Positions 54,306-62,567 of a stretch of DNA of 64,000 nucleotides are shown in pieces; the stretch's first letter is position 1; every line of letters starts with the position of its first letter. The DNA is from Buttiauxella sp049686335 (GTDB taxonomy: Bacteria; Pseudomonadota; Gammaproteobacteria; Enterobacterales; Enterobacteriaceae), in NCBI RefSeq assembly GCF_049686335.1, contig NZ_JBAVHX010000008.1, forward strand, positions 186,001 to 250,000, written 5' to 3'. The notes under the pieces were generated by a model. It saw nothing but the letters and a program-made list of their open reading frames with translations, was not told where the DNA came from and searched no databases. Position numbers and translations under genes: made by a program.

Positions 54306-55619
54306 ATGGCGCAATTCTACTCTGCAAAGCGACGGGTTACGACTCGTCAAATCATAACCGTGAACGTTAATGACCTTGACCCGTTTGGTCAGGGCGTCGC
54401 ACGTCATAACGGTAAAGCGCTTTTTATCCAGGGCGCACTGCCTGGCGAACAGGTTGAAGTCACGATTACTGAAGACAAACGTAACTTTGCTCAGGCTCGG
54501 GTGAAGCGACGCTTAAATGATAGCCCGCAACGTGTGGCTCCGCGTTGCCCGCACTTTGGCGTTTGCGGTGGTTGCCAGCAGCAACATGCCAGCGTCGAAT
54601 TGCAGCAGCAAGCAAAATCCCGTGCGCTGGCGCGCATGATGGGAACGCGTGAAGCAGCAGCGGTGGTGGACGAAATAATTTCTGGTTCTCCATGGGGTTA
54701 TCGTCGACGCGCGCGCTTAGGGTTGAATTACCAGCCTAAAACGCAAACCTTACAGATGGGTTTTCGCAAATCCCAGGACAGCGCACTGGTGAATATTCAC
54801 CAGTGCCCGGTTCTGGCGCCCCAACTTGAGGCATTACTGGAACCCTTGCACCATTGTCTGTCTGAATTAAAAGCGGTGCGTCGTTTAGGCCATGTTGAAC
54901 TGGTGCTGGCAGATAATGGTCCGCTGATGGTGCTGCGTCATTTAGATGCCCTTCATGACGATGATCGGCAAAAACTGGAACGCTTTTCGCATTCTACAGG
55001 CGTCGCGCTGTTTTTAGCCCCGGACAGTGAGACACTAACCGCGTTGAGTGACGATGAACCCTGCTATCACTCAGACGGGCTACGCTTAACGTTCAGTCCG
55101 CGTGATTTCATTCAGGTTAATGACGGCGTGAATCAGCAAATGGTTGCCCGTGCCGTGGAGTGGCTGGATATTCAGCCCTCTGACCGGGTGCTGGATCTGT
55201 TCTGCGGAATGGGAAACTTTACGCTTCCGCTCGCCACACGCGCTGAAAGTGTCGTTGGGGTGGAAGGCGTTGCTGCGCTGGTGGCGAAAGGTGAATATAA
55301 TGCAGAATGTAATTCGCTGAAAAATGTCACATTCTTTCATGAAAACCTGGAAGATGATGTGACTCGTCAACCCTGGGCTGCCCAGGGTTTTGACAAAATA
55401 TTGCTCGACCCCGCGCGAGCGGGTGCAGCAGGCGTTATGCAGCATGTGATTGCACTTGCACCGAAGCGAGTGGTCTATGTTTCATGTAATCCGACCACGC
55501 TTGCCCGAGACAGTGAGGCATTGTTAGCTGCGGGGTACCAAATTCAGCGGCTAGCAATGCTCGATATGTTTCCCCACACTGGGCACCTTGAGTCAATGGC
55601 GCTCTTTGAGCGCGTTTAA
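54306..55619 (+). CDS. rlmD: RlmD, 23S rRNA m5U1939 methyltransferase
   Basis: 437 residues (E. coli 433) from the ATG at 54306 (MAQFYSAKRRVTTRQ); the frame opens 69 bases upstream, overlapping barA. It has a TRAM domain (about 10-68), then the 4Fe-4S cysteines C81, C87 and C90 in CPHFGVCGGC, with the fourth further on. The SAM motif is VLDLFCGMGNFTLPLA and the catalytic cysteine is in VYVSCNPTTLARD. It is divergent from barA, as in E. coli. Confidence 0.96.
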   Translation: MAQFYSAKRRVTTRQIITVNVNDLDPFGQGVARHNGKALFIQGALPGEQVEVTITEDKRNFAQARVKRRLNDSPQRVAPRCPHFGVCGGCQQQHASVELQQQAKSRALARMMGTREAAAVVDEIISGSPWGYRRRARLGLNYQPKTQTLQMGFRKSQDSALVNIHQCPVLAPQLEALLEPLHHCLSELKAVRRLGHVELVLADNGPLMVLRHLDALHDDDRQKLERFSHSTGVALFLAPDSETLTALSDDEPCYHSDGLRLTFSPRDFIQVNDGVNQQMVARAVEWLDIQPSDRVLDLFCGMGNFTLPLATRAESVVGVEGVAALVAKGEYNAECNSLKNVTFFHENLEDDVTRQPWAAQGFDKILLDPARAGAAGVMQHVIALAPKRVVYVSCNPTTLARDSEALLAAGYQIQRLAMLDMFPHTGHLESMALFERV

Positions 55620-55654
55620 GCAGTTAATCAGGCCGTGCGGCATGACTAATACCT

Positions 55655-55773
55655 AATAGATTTCAAGGAGCAGGAAGGCGGCAAACGAGTCAATCCCGAT
55701 GAGCTTACTTCTGTAAGTGGTTCGGGTGAGCGTGAGCAGCTAACGCACCTGCAGCTTGAAAGATGAAGGGTAT
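55655..55773. repeat. ERIC element between rlmD and relA
   Basis: About 119 bp with the ERIC core (GAGCTTACTTCTGTAAGTG) and the end CTGCAGCTTGAAAGATGAAGG. It ends about 16 bases before the relA start and fills most of the 169-bp gap where relA promoter elements would be expected. Confidence 0.88.
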
Positions 55774-55788
55774 ACACAGGAGAGGACA

Positions 55789-58017
55789 ATGGTTGCGGTA
55801 AGAAGTGCACATCTCAATAAAGCTGGCGAATTTGCGCCCGATAGATGGATTGCTAGCCTCGGGATCACCAACCAGCAGTCATGTGAACGCTTAGCCGAAA
55901 CCTGGCGGTATTGCGAGCAACAGACCAAAGGCCATCCAGACGCGGAATTGCTGTTGTGGCGCGGCGTCGAGATGGTGGAAATCCTGTCTATGCTGAGCAT
56001 GGACAACGATACCCTGCGAGCCGCATTACTTTTCCCTCTTGCCGACGCAGGCGTGGTCACCGAAGAGGTGATGCGCGAAAGCATTGATAGCCAGGTCGTG
56101 ACGCTGATTCACGGCGTGCGTGATATGGCCGCAATCCGCCAGCTTAAAGCCGCGCATACCGATTCAGTTTCTGCTGAACAGGTCGATAACGTACGTCGCA
56201 TGTTGTTGGCGATGGTGGACGATTTCCGTTGCGTGGTGATCAAACTCGCCGAGCGTATCGCTCACCTGCGTGAAGTAAAAGATGCGCCGGAAGACGAGCG
56301 CGTTCTGGCTGCAAAAGAGTGTACCAATATCTATGCGCCGCTCGCTAATCGTCTGGGTATTGGTCAGCTAAAATGGGAGCTGGAAGATTACTGCTTCCGC
56401 TATCTGCATCCTGCGGAATACAAACGCATCGCAAAATTGCTGCACGAGCGGCGTATCGACCGTGAGCATTACATTGATGAGTTTGTCAGCGCGCTGCGCA
56501 AATCGATGAAAGAAGAGGGCGTGAAGGCTGAAGTGTATGGCCGCCCGAAACACATCTACAGCATCTGGCGCAAGATGCAGAAAAAATCCCTCGCCTTTGA
56601 TGAGCTGTTTGATGTGCGTGCCGTGCGCGTGGTGGCTGAACGTTTGCAGGATTGCTACGCAGCACTGGGCATCGTACACACCCATTATCGCCATATGCCT
56701 GACGAATTTGATGATTACGTCGCCAACCCAAAACCCAACGGTTACCAGTCGATTCATACCGTGGTGCTGGGGCCAAACGGCAAGACAATCGAAATCCAGA
56801 TTCGTACCAAGCAGATGCATGAAGAGTCAGAACTCGGCGTTGCGGCGCACTGGAAATACAAAGAGGGCAACGCACGTAGCGGTAGTACCGGCCATGAAGA
56901 CCGCATTGCGTGGCTGCGTAAGCTGATTGCCTGGCAAGAAGAGATGGCCGATTCCGGCGAGTTGCTGGATGAAGTCCGCAGCCAGGTATTTGATGATCGC
57001 GTGTATGTGTTTACTCCTAAAGGTGACGTGGTGGACTTACCGGCAGGCTCCACGCCGCTGGACTTTGCTTACCACATTCACAGTGATGTCGGGCACCGTT
57101 GCATCGGTGCGAAAATAGGTGGGCGCATTGTGCCGTTTACCTATCAGCTGCAAATGGGCGATCAGATTGAAGTCATCACCCAGAAACAGCCGAACCCGAG
57201 CCGTGACTGGCTGAACCCTAACCTGGGCTACATCACCACCAGCCGTGGGCGCGCTAAAATCCACAACTGGTTCCGTAAACAGGACCGGGACAAGAACATA
57301 CTGGCCGGACGCCAAATCCTTGATGATGAAATTGAGCATCTGGGTATCAGCCTGAAAGAGGCTGAGAAATCGCTGTTGCCGCGTTATAACTTCAATGAAG
57401 TTGAAGAATTATTAGCGGCGATTGGCGGCGGTGATATTCGTCTTAACCAGATGAGCAACTACCTGCAATCGCAGTTTAACAAGCCAACGGCGGCTGAACA
57501 GGATGAACAAGCCCTTCGTCAACTGGAGAAAAAGTCTTACACGCCGCAATCGCGCAGCAAAGATAACGGACGCGTAGTGGTGGAAGGCGTTGGCAACCTG
57601 ATGCATCACATTGCACGTTGCTGCCAGCCGATTCCGGGGGACGAAATTGTTGGTTTTATTACTCAGGGGCGCGGTATTTCCATTCACCGGGCAGACTGCG
57701 ACCAGCTTGCCGAACTGCAATCCCACGCGCCGGAACGTATCGTTGATGCGGTATGGGGAGAAAGCTACTCCAGCGGTTATTCGCTGGTGGTGCGTGTCAC
57801 CGCCAACGATCGCAGCGGCCTGTTGCGCGATATCACGACCATTCTGGCGAATGAAAAGGTGAACGTGCTAGGCGTTGCCAGTCGCAGCGATACCAAACAA
57901 CAACTGGCGACCATCGATATGAATATCGAAATCTACAACCTGCAGGTGCTGGGTAGGGTATTAGGCAAACTGAATCAGGTGCCTGATATTATCGACGCCA
58001 GGCGATTGCACGGCTGA
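55789..58017 (+). CDS. relA: RelA, (p)ppGpp synthetase I
   Basis: 742 residues (E. coli 744) from the ATG at 55789 (MVAVRSAHLNKAGEF), with AGGAGAGG just upstream. Ribosome-bound stringent factor. Domains in order: inactive HD pseudo-hydrolase (about 30-190), synthetase (about 230-370, with YGRPKHIYSIWRKMQKK and PNGYQSIHTVV), TGS (about 400-465, VFTPKGDVVDLPAGSTPLDFAY), the helical and zinc-finger region (IARCCQPIPGDEIVG) and the C-terminal ACT domain. The next gene in E. coli, mazE, is absent here. Confidence 0.97.
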   Translation: MVAVRSAHLNKAGEFAPDRWIASLGITNQQSCERLAETWRYCEQQTKGHPDAELLLWRGVEMVEILSMLSMDNDTLRAALLFPLADAGVVTEEVMRESIDSQVVTLIHGVRDMAAIRQLKAAHTDSVSAEQVDNVRRMLLAMVDDFRCVVIKLAERIAHLREVKDAPEDERVLAAKECTNIYAPLANRLGIGQLKWELEDYCFRYLHPAEYKRIAKLLHERRIDREHYIDEFVSALRKSMKEEGVKAEVYGRPKHIYSIWRKMQKKSLAFDELFDVRAVRVVAERLQDCYAALGIVHTHYRHMPDEFDDYVANPKPNGYQSIHTVVLGPNGKTIEIQIRTKQMHEESELGVAAHWKYKEGNARSGSTGHEDRIAWLRKLIAWQEEMADSGELLDEVRSQVFDDRVYVFTPKGDVVDLPAGSTPLDFAYHIHSDVGHRCIGAKIGGRIVPFTYQLQMGDQIEVITQKQPNPSRDWLNPNLGYITTSRGRAKIHNWFRKQDRDKNILAGRQILDDEIEHLGISLKEAEKSLLPRYNFNEVEELLAAIGGGDIRLNQMSNYLQSQFNKPTAAEQDEQALRQLEKKSYTPQSRSKDNGRVVVEGVGNLMHHIARCCQPIPGDEIVGFITQGRGISIHRADCDQLAELQSHAPERIVDAVWGESYSSGYSLVVRVTANDRSGLLRDITTILANEKVNVLGVASRSDTKQQLATIDMNIEIYNLQVLGRVLGKLNQVPDIIDARRLHG

Positions 58018-58032
58018 TAAAATTTTAATATT

Positions 58033-58058
58033 GCAGCGGAAGTATTTCCGCTGCTTAT
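58033..58058 (+). terminator. Terminator after relA
   Basis: Perfect 9-bp stem GCAGCGGAA (58033-58041) with TTCCGCTGC (58046-58054), followed by a T-rich tail, 15 bases past the relA stop. It separates relA from the accessory unit that follows. Confidence 0.75.
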
Positions 58059-58148
58059 TTCAAATGCTTAATCATATATCTTTATGCCGTTGTTTTTTCT
58101 TATGAACTGAGTAAAGTAAATGCTTCGTGTTCACTTAAAGGATTAACC

Positions 58149-58625
58149 ATGGCACATTCTATTTATATGAGTCTGTCAGGTAATAAACAGGGCCTTATTT
58201 CACAAGGTTGTTCATCGGTAGAATCTATTGGTAACAGATGTCAGCTATCTCATGCGGATCAAATCCAACTTCTTTCTTTCAAACATCATATTCTTTGCGA
58301 TGAAAATGTTAACCACCTCCCTGTCACGCTGATAAAAGCCATTGATAAAGCGACACCGTTATTGGGAGTAGCAATATCTCATCAGGAAGAGTTAACGCTC
58401 GTTATCGATTTTTATCGCACGGCATCACATGGACGGCAGGAAAAATATTTCACCATAAAAATTAATCGCGCAGTCATTGTTGAGATGTATATTGATTATC
58501 CACACTCAGTAACGCAAAGCGAGGTTCAGCCTGAGGAGGTTATTTCGCTGCGCTATAACGATATTACCTGGGAACACCATGCGGCTGGTACTTGCGGGTA
58601 TAGTTTCTGGGAAGACCGGGTATGA
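58149..58625 (+). CDS. Orphan Hcp-family (TssD) type VI secretion protein
   Basis: 158 residues. It fits the Hcp1 tube-protein family in its enterobacterial effector-linked branch: start MAHSIYMSLSGNKQGLISQG, middle KAIDKATPLLGVAIS, FYRTASHGRQEKYFTIKI, end QPEEVISLRYNDITWEHHAAGTCGYSFWEDRV in pieces (TWEHHAAGTCGYS then FWEDRV). In related proteins the WEDRV point is where extended toxin domains are fused; here the protein stops and a new gene begins in a 4-base ATGA overlap. No other type VI genes are in the window, so it would depend on a system encoded elsewhere. The region is visibly AT-rich compared with its neighbours. Confidence 0.85.
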   Translation: MAHSIYMSLSGNKQGLISQGCSSVESIGNRCQLSHADQIQLLSFKHHILCDENVNHLPVTLIKAIDKATPLLGVAISHQEELTLVIDFYRTASHGRQEKYFTIKINRAVIVEMYIDYPHSVTQSEVQPEEVISLRYNDITWEHHAAGTCGYSFWEDRV

Positions 58626-59422
58626 TACTTTCAAGTTTGTCCTTTAATGCCGAAAATAGTTTCTCTTTACAGAGCTTACGTCGGTTATCGCTAAAGCTTA
58701 AAAATTTGGCTGAGCATATGGCGAGAAATTATCTGCGAGGACTATTAATAAAACGCCGCTTTTTGGCAGAAGTTGAGCAATTAATATCTCAGAGTGAAAC
58801 TGCTTTTGTCGAGGGCCGAATAGATTTGAATGCTGCAACGTATTTCTTGCAGCAAGAGTATAACTATCTCAAAAAAGCCAGTGACGATCTCTCTGCTCAG
58901 CGAGTGCAACAGTGGGTTATTATTGAGGCTGAAAAAGAAGCTGAGGTTGAGCGTAACGGGTGGAAAAAATTAGTTATTAAACAGATTGGTTTTGTAGGAG
59001 GTGGAACGCAAATTCTAGCTGGATATGGTGCTTGTGCGGGGACGTTAGGGCTAGGTTGTGCAGCGTTTGGAGGAACTCTTATTGCCCACGGTACAAATAA
59101 TATGTATGAAAATGGATATTATTTGTTATATCGAAAAGAAAAAGTCGGTTATGTGAAACAAGTGTATCAGATCGTTGCAAAAGAAGCGGGGTTTACTGAA
59201 AAACAGGGCCAGAATGCTTTTGCTGTGGTTGACCTTGGGTTATCGGCTAAAGGGCTATTTGGAAAGGCTATCAAACCCGATGCCAGAAGAATTTTTAATT
59301 ATATAAACGCCGATAAAATTATGGGCTGGAAAAAGATGACGAAAAAGGAGTTATTTATTGAACTGGCTAATGATGCAATTACTTTATCTGGCATCAGTGG
59401 TGAGGTAGATGATGACAAATAA
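58622..59422 (+). CDS. DUF4225-type protein, candidate type VI effector
   Basis: 266 residues. The N-terminal 115 residues are charged and helical. A glycine-rich hydrophobic stretch follows at about 123-155 (IGFVGGGTQILAGYGACAGT, then LGLGCAAFGGTLIAHG), then NNMYENGYYLLYR and a polar C-terminal part. I recognise this as the DUF4225 arrangement found next to Hcp-like genes (from memory). No catalytic motif is visible; the glycine-rich segment could be membrane-active. Effector function is inferred from coupling to hcp (ATGA overlap) and to a following membrane protein. AT-rich codon use suggests transfer. Confidence 0.65.
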   Translation: MILSSLSFNAENSFSLQSLRRLSLKLKNLAEHMARNYLRGLLIKRRFLAEVEQLISQSETAFVEGRIDLNAATYFLQQEYNYLKKASDDLSAQRVQQWVIIEAEKEAEVERNGWKKLVIKQIGFVGGGTQILAGYGACAGTLGLGCAAFGGTLIAHGTNNMYENGYYLLYRKEKVGYVKQVYQIVAKEAGFTEKQGQNAFAVVDLGLSAKGLFGKAIKPDARRIFNYINADKIMGWKKMTKKELFIELANDAITLSGISGEVDDDK

Positions 59423-59738
59423 TATTCTTTTTCTATTATGCTATTTGTTAACATCGTTGACATTTTTAGCTATTCAGACGCTTTGTTTTTTTTATTCCAT
59501 CCGATTCAGCAAAAGCAATCTTTTGACCTACACCTATGTATTAGTTAGCGTGATTTTTATTGCGTTTCAAGTAGCTTTAGCCCGGGATGGTAAGTTTCCC
59601 TTCGGACTGCTATCGGAACAGAATTTATATGTTGATACCCTGATAAGAGATATTGCAATGGTTTTTGGACTGACGCATATCGCCTTTTTTTACTTGCTGA
59701 ATATGCTGGCTAACAAAAAAAGAGATTGGCTAAAATAG
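59409..59738 (+). CDS. Small three-helix membrane protein, candidate immunity protein
   Basis: 109 residues from 59409, or 108 from the next ATG at 59412. Three hydrophobic segments at about 5-29, 38-57 and 79-98, with a short charged tail NKKRDWLK. I do not recognise a family. It overlaps the preceding gene by 14 bases and closes the three-gene unit, the usual place for an immunity gene; a membrane immunity protein would suit a toxin acting at the inner membrane. That role is inference. Confidence 0.6.
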   Translation: MMTNNILFLLCYLLTSLTFLAIQTLCFFYSIRFSKSNLLTYTYVLVSVIFIAFQVALARDGKFPFGLLSEQNLYVDTLIRDIAMVFGLTHIAFFYLLNMLANKKRDWLK

Positions 59739-59822
59739 TGAACCGTTTGGGATATCAACCTTGAAACATGAAGCGACTATTTGGTATAGATACCCGCAAA
59801 TTTGCCAAAAAGTAGAGCTAGC

Positions 59823-60617
59823 ATGTCCTCTCAAATTACCCGCCTTCTGGGCATCATGAAGCGCCTGCGTGACCCGGAAACAGGTTGCCCGTGGGATAAA
59901 GAACAAACCTTCGCCACCATCGCTCCCTACACCCTGGAAGAAACTTACGAAGTACTTGATGCCATCAACCGCGAAGATTTTGATGATCTACGCGGAGAAT
60001 TAGGCGATTTACTGTTTCAGGTAGTGTTTTACGCGCAGATGGCTCAGGAAGAAGGGCGCTTTAATTTCGACGATATCTGCGAGGCGATAAGCGACAAACT
60101 TGAACGTCGTCACCCTCATATATTTGCCGATGCTACCGCTGAAAACAGCACCGAAGTGTTGACGCGCTGGGAACAAATCAAATCCGATGAACGTGCTGAA
60201 AAAGCACAGCATTCTGCCGTTGACGATATTCCTCATGCTTTGCCCGCATTAATGCGAGCGCACAAAATCCAGAAACGTTGCTCCACGGTCGGTTTTGACT
60301 GGACCACACTTGGCCCGGTTTTAGACAAAGTTTATGAAGAGATCGACGAAGTGATGCATGAGGCGAAACAAGCCGTCGTCGATGAAGCAAAACTGGAAGA
60401 AGAAGTCGGCGATTTATTGTTCGCAACCGTCAATCTGGCTCGCCACTTAGGCACCAAAGCTGAAACGGCATTACAAAAAGCCAACCTGAAATTCGAGCGT
60501 CGTTTCCGCGAAGTGGAACAAATTATTGCCGGACAAGGGATGAAAATGGAGCAAGCAACGCTCGAACAGATGGAAAATGCCTGGCAGCAAGTTAAACGCA
60601 AGGATTCTGATATCTAA
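59823..60617 (+). CDS. mazG: MazG, nucleoside triphosphate pyrophosphohydrolase
   Basis: 264 residues (E. coli 263) from the ATG at 59823 (MSSQITRLLGIMKRLRDP). All-alpha NTP pyrophosphatase with two MazG domains; the first has CPWDKEQTF and EETYEVLDAI with metal-binding acids, the second EEVGDLLFATVNLARH. It lowers (p)ppGpp and hydrolyses NTPs in E. coli. It is retained although the mazEF toxin-antitoxin pair that precedes it in E. coli is missing. Confidence 0.95.
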   Translation: MSSQITRLLGIMKRLRDPETGCPWDKEQTFATIAPYTLEETYEVLDAINREDFDDLRGELGDLLFQVVFYAQMAQEEGRFNFDDICEAISDKLERRHPHIFADATAENSTEVLTRWEQIKSDERAEKAQHSAVDDIPHALPALMRAHKIQKRCSTVGFDWTTLGPVLDKVYEEIDEVMHEAKQAVVDEAKLEEEVGDLLFATVNLARHLGTKAETALQKANLKFERRFREVEQIIAGQGMKMEQATLEQMENAWQQVKRKDSDI

Positions 60618-60842
60618 CGTGTTTTTTGGCTCAGGCGCACGTTATGGCAATTTCAATTTAACAAGCGCTTGATTTACGTCAAAAACATTTACGCCAAACG
60701 GGCTATTTTCAGTGCCCTGACAAAGCGCGAGGTCAGGGCTTTGCAGACAGAATGAAAGTTTGTGGCGCCGATACTGTTCGGGTATACTACTTTCCCGTCC
60801 TGGTACTTCCATCGTCTTTAAACCTAACTCTTCAGGTTCAGC

Positions 60843-62483
60843 ATGACAACGAACTATATTTTTGTGACCGGCGGGGTCGTTTCCTCTCTGGGTAAAGGCA
60901 TTGCCGCAGCCTCCCTCGCAGCTATTCTCGAAGCCCGTGGCCTCAACGTATCCATCATGAAACTCGATCCGTACATTAACGTCGATCCGGGTACCATGAG
61001 CCCTATTCAACATGGGGAAGTGTTCGTTACAGAAGACGGCGCTGAAACCGACCTGGATTTAGGTCACTACGAGCGTTTCATTCGCAACAAAATGACGCGT
61101 CGTAACAACTTCACCACTGGCCGTATTTACTCAGAAGTTCTGCGTAAAGAACGTCGTGGCGATTACCTGGGCGCGACCGTTCAGGTTATTCCACACATCA
61201 CGAACGCAATCAAAGAACGCATCCTTGAAGGTGGCGAAGGCTACGATGTCGTATTGGTTGAAATCGGCGGTACTGTAGGTGATATCGAATCCCTGCCGTT
61301 CCTCGAAGCGATTCGTCAGATGGCTGTTGAAGTGGGTCGTGAGCACACTCTGTATATGCACCTGACTCTGGTGCCGTACATGGCTGCTGCCGGTGAAGTG
61401 AAAACTAAACCGACCCAACACTCTGTAAAAGAACTGCTTTCTATCGGTATCCAGCCAGATGTGCTGATCTGCCGTTCTGACCGCGTTGTTCCGGCAAATG
61501 AACGTGCGAAAATTGCATTGTTCTGTAACGTCCCGGAGAAAGCGGTTATTTCTCTAAAAGATGTCGATTCCATCTATAAAATTCCAGGCCTGTTGAAATC
61601 ACAGGGTTTGGACGATTATATTTGTAAACGATTCAGCTTGAACGTTCCTGAAGCTAACTTGTCCGAATGGGAACAAGTTATTTACGAAGAAGCGAATCCG
61701 ACAAGCGAAGTTACGATTGGTATGGTCGGCAAGTACATTGAACTGCCAGATGCCTACAAATCTGTCATTGAAGCGTTGAAACACGGTGGTTTGAAAAATC
61801 GCCTGACCGTTAACATCAAGCTAATTGATTCGCAGGATGTTGAAACTCGCGGTGCTGAAGAAGTGCTGAAAGGATTGGATGCTATCCTTATCCCTGGCGG
61901 TTTCGGTTACCGTGGTGTGGAAGGCAAAATCGCCACCGCGCGCTATGCTCGTGAGCAGAACATTCCTTACCTGGGTATTTGCTTAGGTATGCAGGTTGCG
62001 CTGATCGAGTTTGCACGAAACGTTGCAGGTATGGCTAACGCCAACTCAACTGAATTTGTGCCAGACTGTAAATACCCGGTGGTCGCCTTAATCACCGAGT
62101 GGCGAGATGAAGAAGGTAACGTTGAAGTTCGTACTGAAAAGAGCGACTTGGGCGGTACTATGCGTCTTGGCGGCCAGCAGTGTCAGTTGACCGATGGTAG
62201 TCTGGTGCGCCAGATGTACGGTGAACCGACAATCGTTGAACGTCATCGCCATCGTTATGAAGTCAACAACATGTTGTTGAAGCAAATTGAAACAGCAGGT
62301 CTGCGCGTTGCGGGCCGTTCCGGTGATGACCAACTGGTAGAAATCATCGAAGTGCCAAATCATCCGTGGTTTGTTGCTTGCCAGTTCCACCCGGAATTTA
62401 CGTCGACTCCACGTGATGGCCACCCACTGTTTGCAGGCTTTGTTAAAGCTGCCGGTGAGTACCAGAAGCGTCAGGCGAAGTAA
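60843..62483 (+). CDS. pyrG: CTP synthase
   Basis: 546 residues (E. coli 545). It aminates UTP to CTP using glutamine. The N-terminal synthetase domain opens with TTNYIFVTGGVVSSLGKGI; the C-terminal class I glutamine amidotransferase domain has the nucleophile C380 in GICLGMQVALIEFARN and the His-Glu pair in QFHPEFTS. It is followed by a hairpin and eno, the conserved pyrG-eno pair. Confidence 0.98.
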   Translation: MTTNYIFVTGGVVSSLGKGIAAASLAAILEARGLNVSIMKLDPYINVDPGTMSPIQHGEVFVTEDGAETDLDLGHYERFIRNKMTRRNNFTTGRIYSEVLRKERRGDYLGATVQVIPHITNAIKERILEGGEGYDVVLVEIGGTVGDIESLPFLEAIRQMAVEVGREHTLYMHLTLVPYMAAAGEVKTKPTQHSVKELLSIGIQPDVLICRSDRVVPANERAKIALFCNVPEKAVISLKDVDSIYKIPGLLKSQGLDDYICKRFSLNVPEANLSEWEQVIYEEANPTSEVTIGMVGKYIELPDAYKSVIEALKHGGLKNRLTVNIKLIDSQDVETRGAEEVLKGLDAILIPGGFGYRGVEGKIATARYAREQNIPYLGICLGMQVALIEFARNVAGMANANSTEFVPDCKYPVVALITEWRDEEGNVEVRTEKSDLGGTMRLGGQQCQLTDGSLVRQMYGEPTIVERHRHRYEVNNMLLKQIETAGLRVAGRSGDDQLVEIIEVPNHPWFVACQFHPEFTSTPRDGHPLFAGFVKAAGEYQKRQAK

Positions 62484-62499
62484 GCAGAGAGTTAGAACG

Positions 62500-62528
62500 A
62501 CAACGCGCGAATGTTTCGCGCGTTGTTT
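62500..62528 (+). terminator. Hairpin between pyrG and eno
   Basis: Perfect 11-bp stem (62500-62510 with 62516-62526) of GC-rich sequence and a short T-rich tail. It may act as a partial terminator, or stabilise the transcript, between the two genes. Confidence 0.6.
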
Positions 62529-62567
62529 GTCTGGAGTTTTAGTTTAACTTGTACTGAGGAAAATCTA

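Noticed and set aside
58622..59422. Frameshifted single Hcp-toxin gene instead of two genes
   Set aside because: The second frame has its own ATG in a normal ATGA overlap and no slippery sequence is seen at the junction, so two coupled genes is the simpler reading; kept only as an evolutionary idea.
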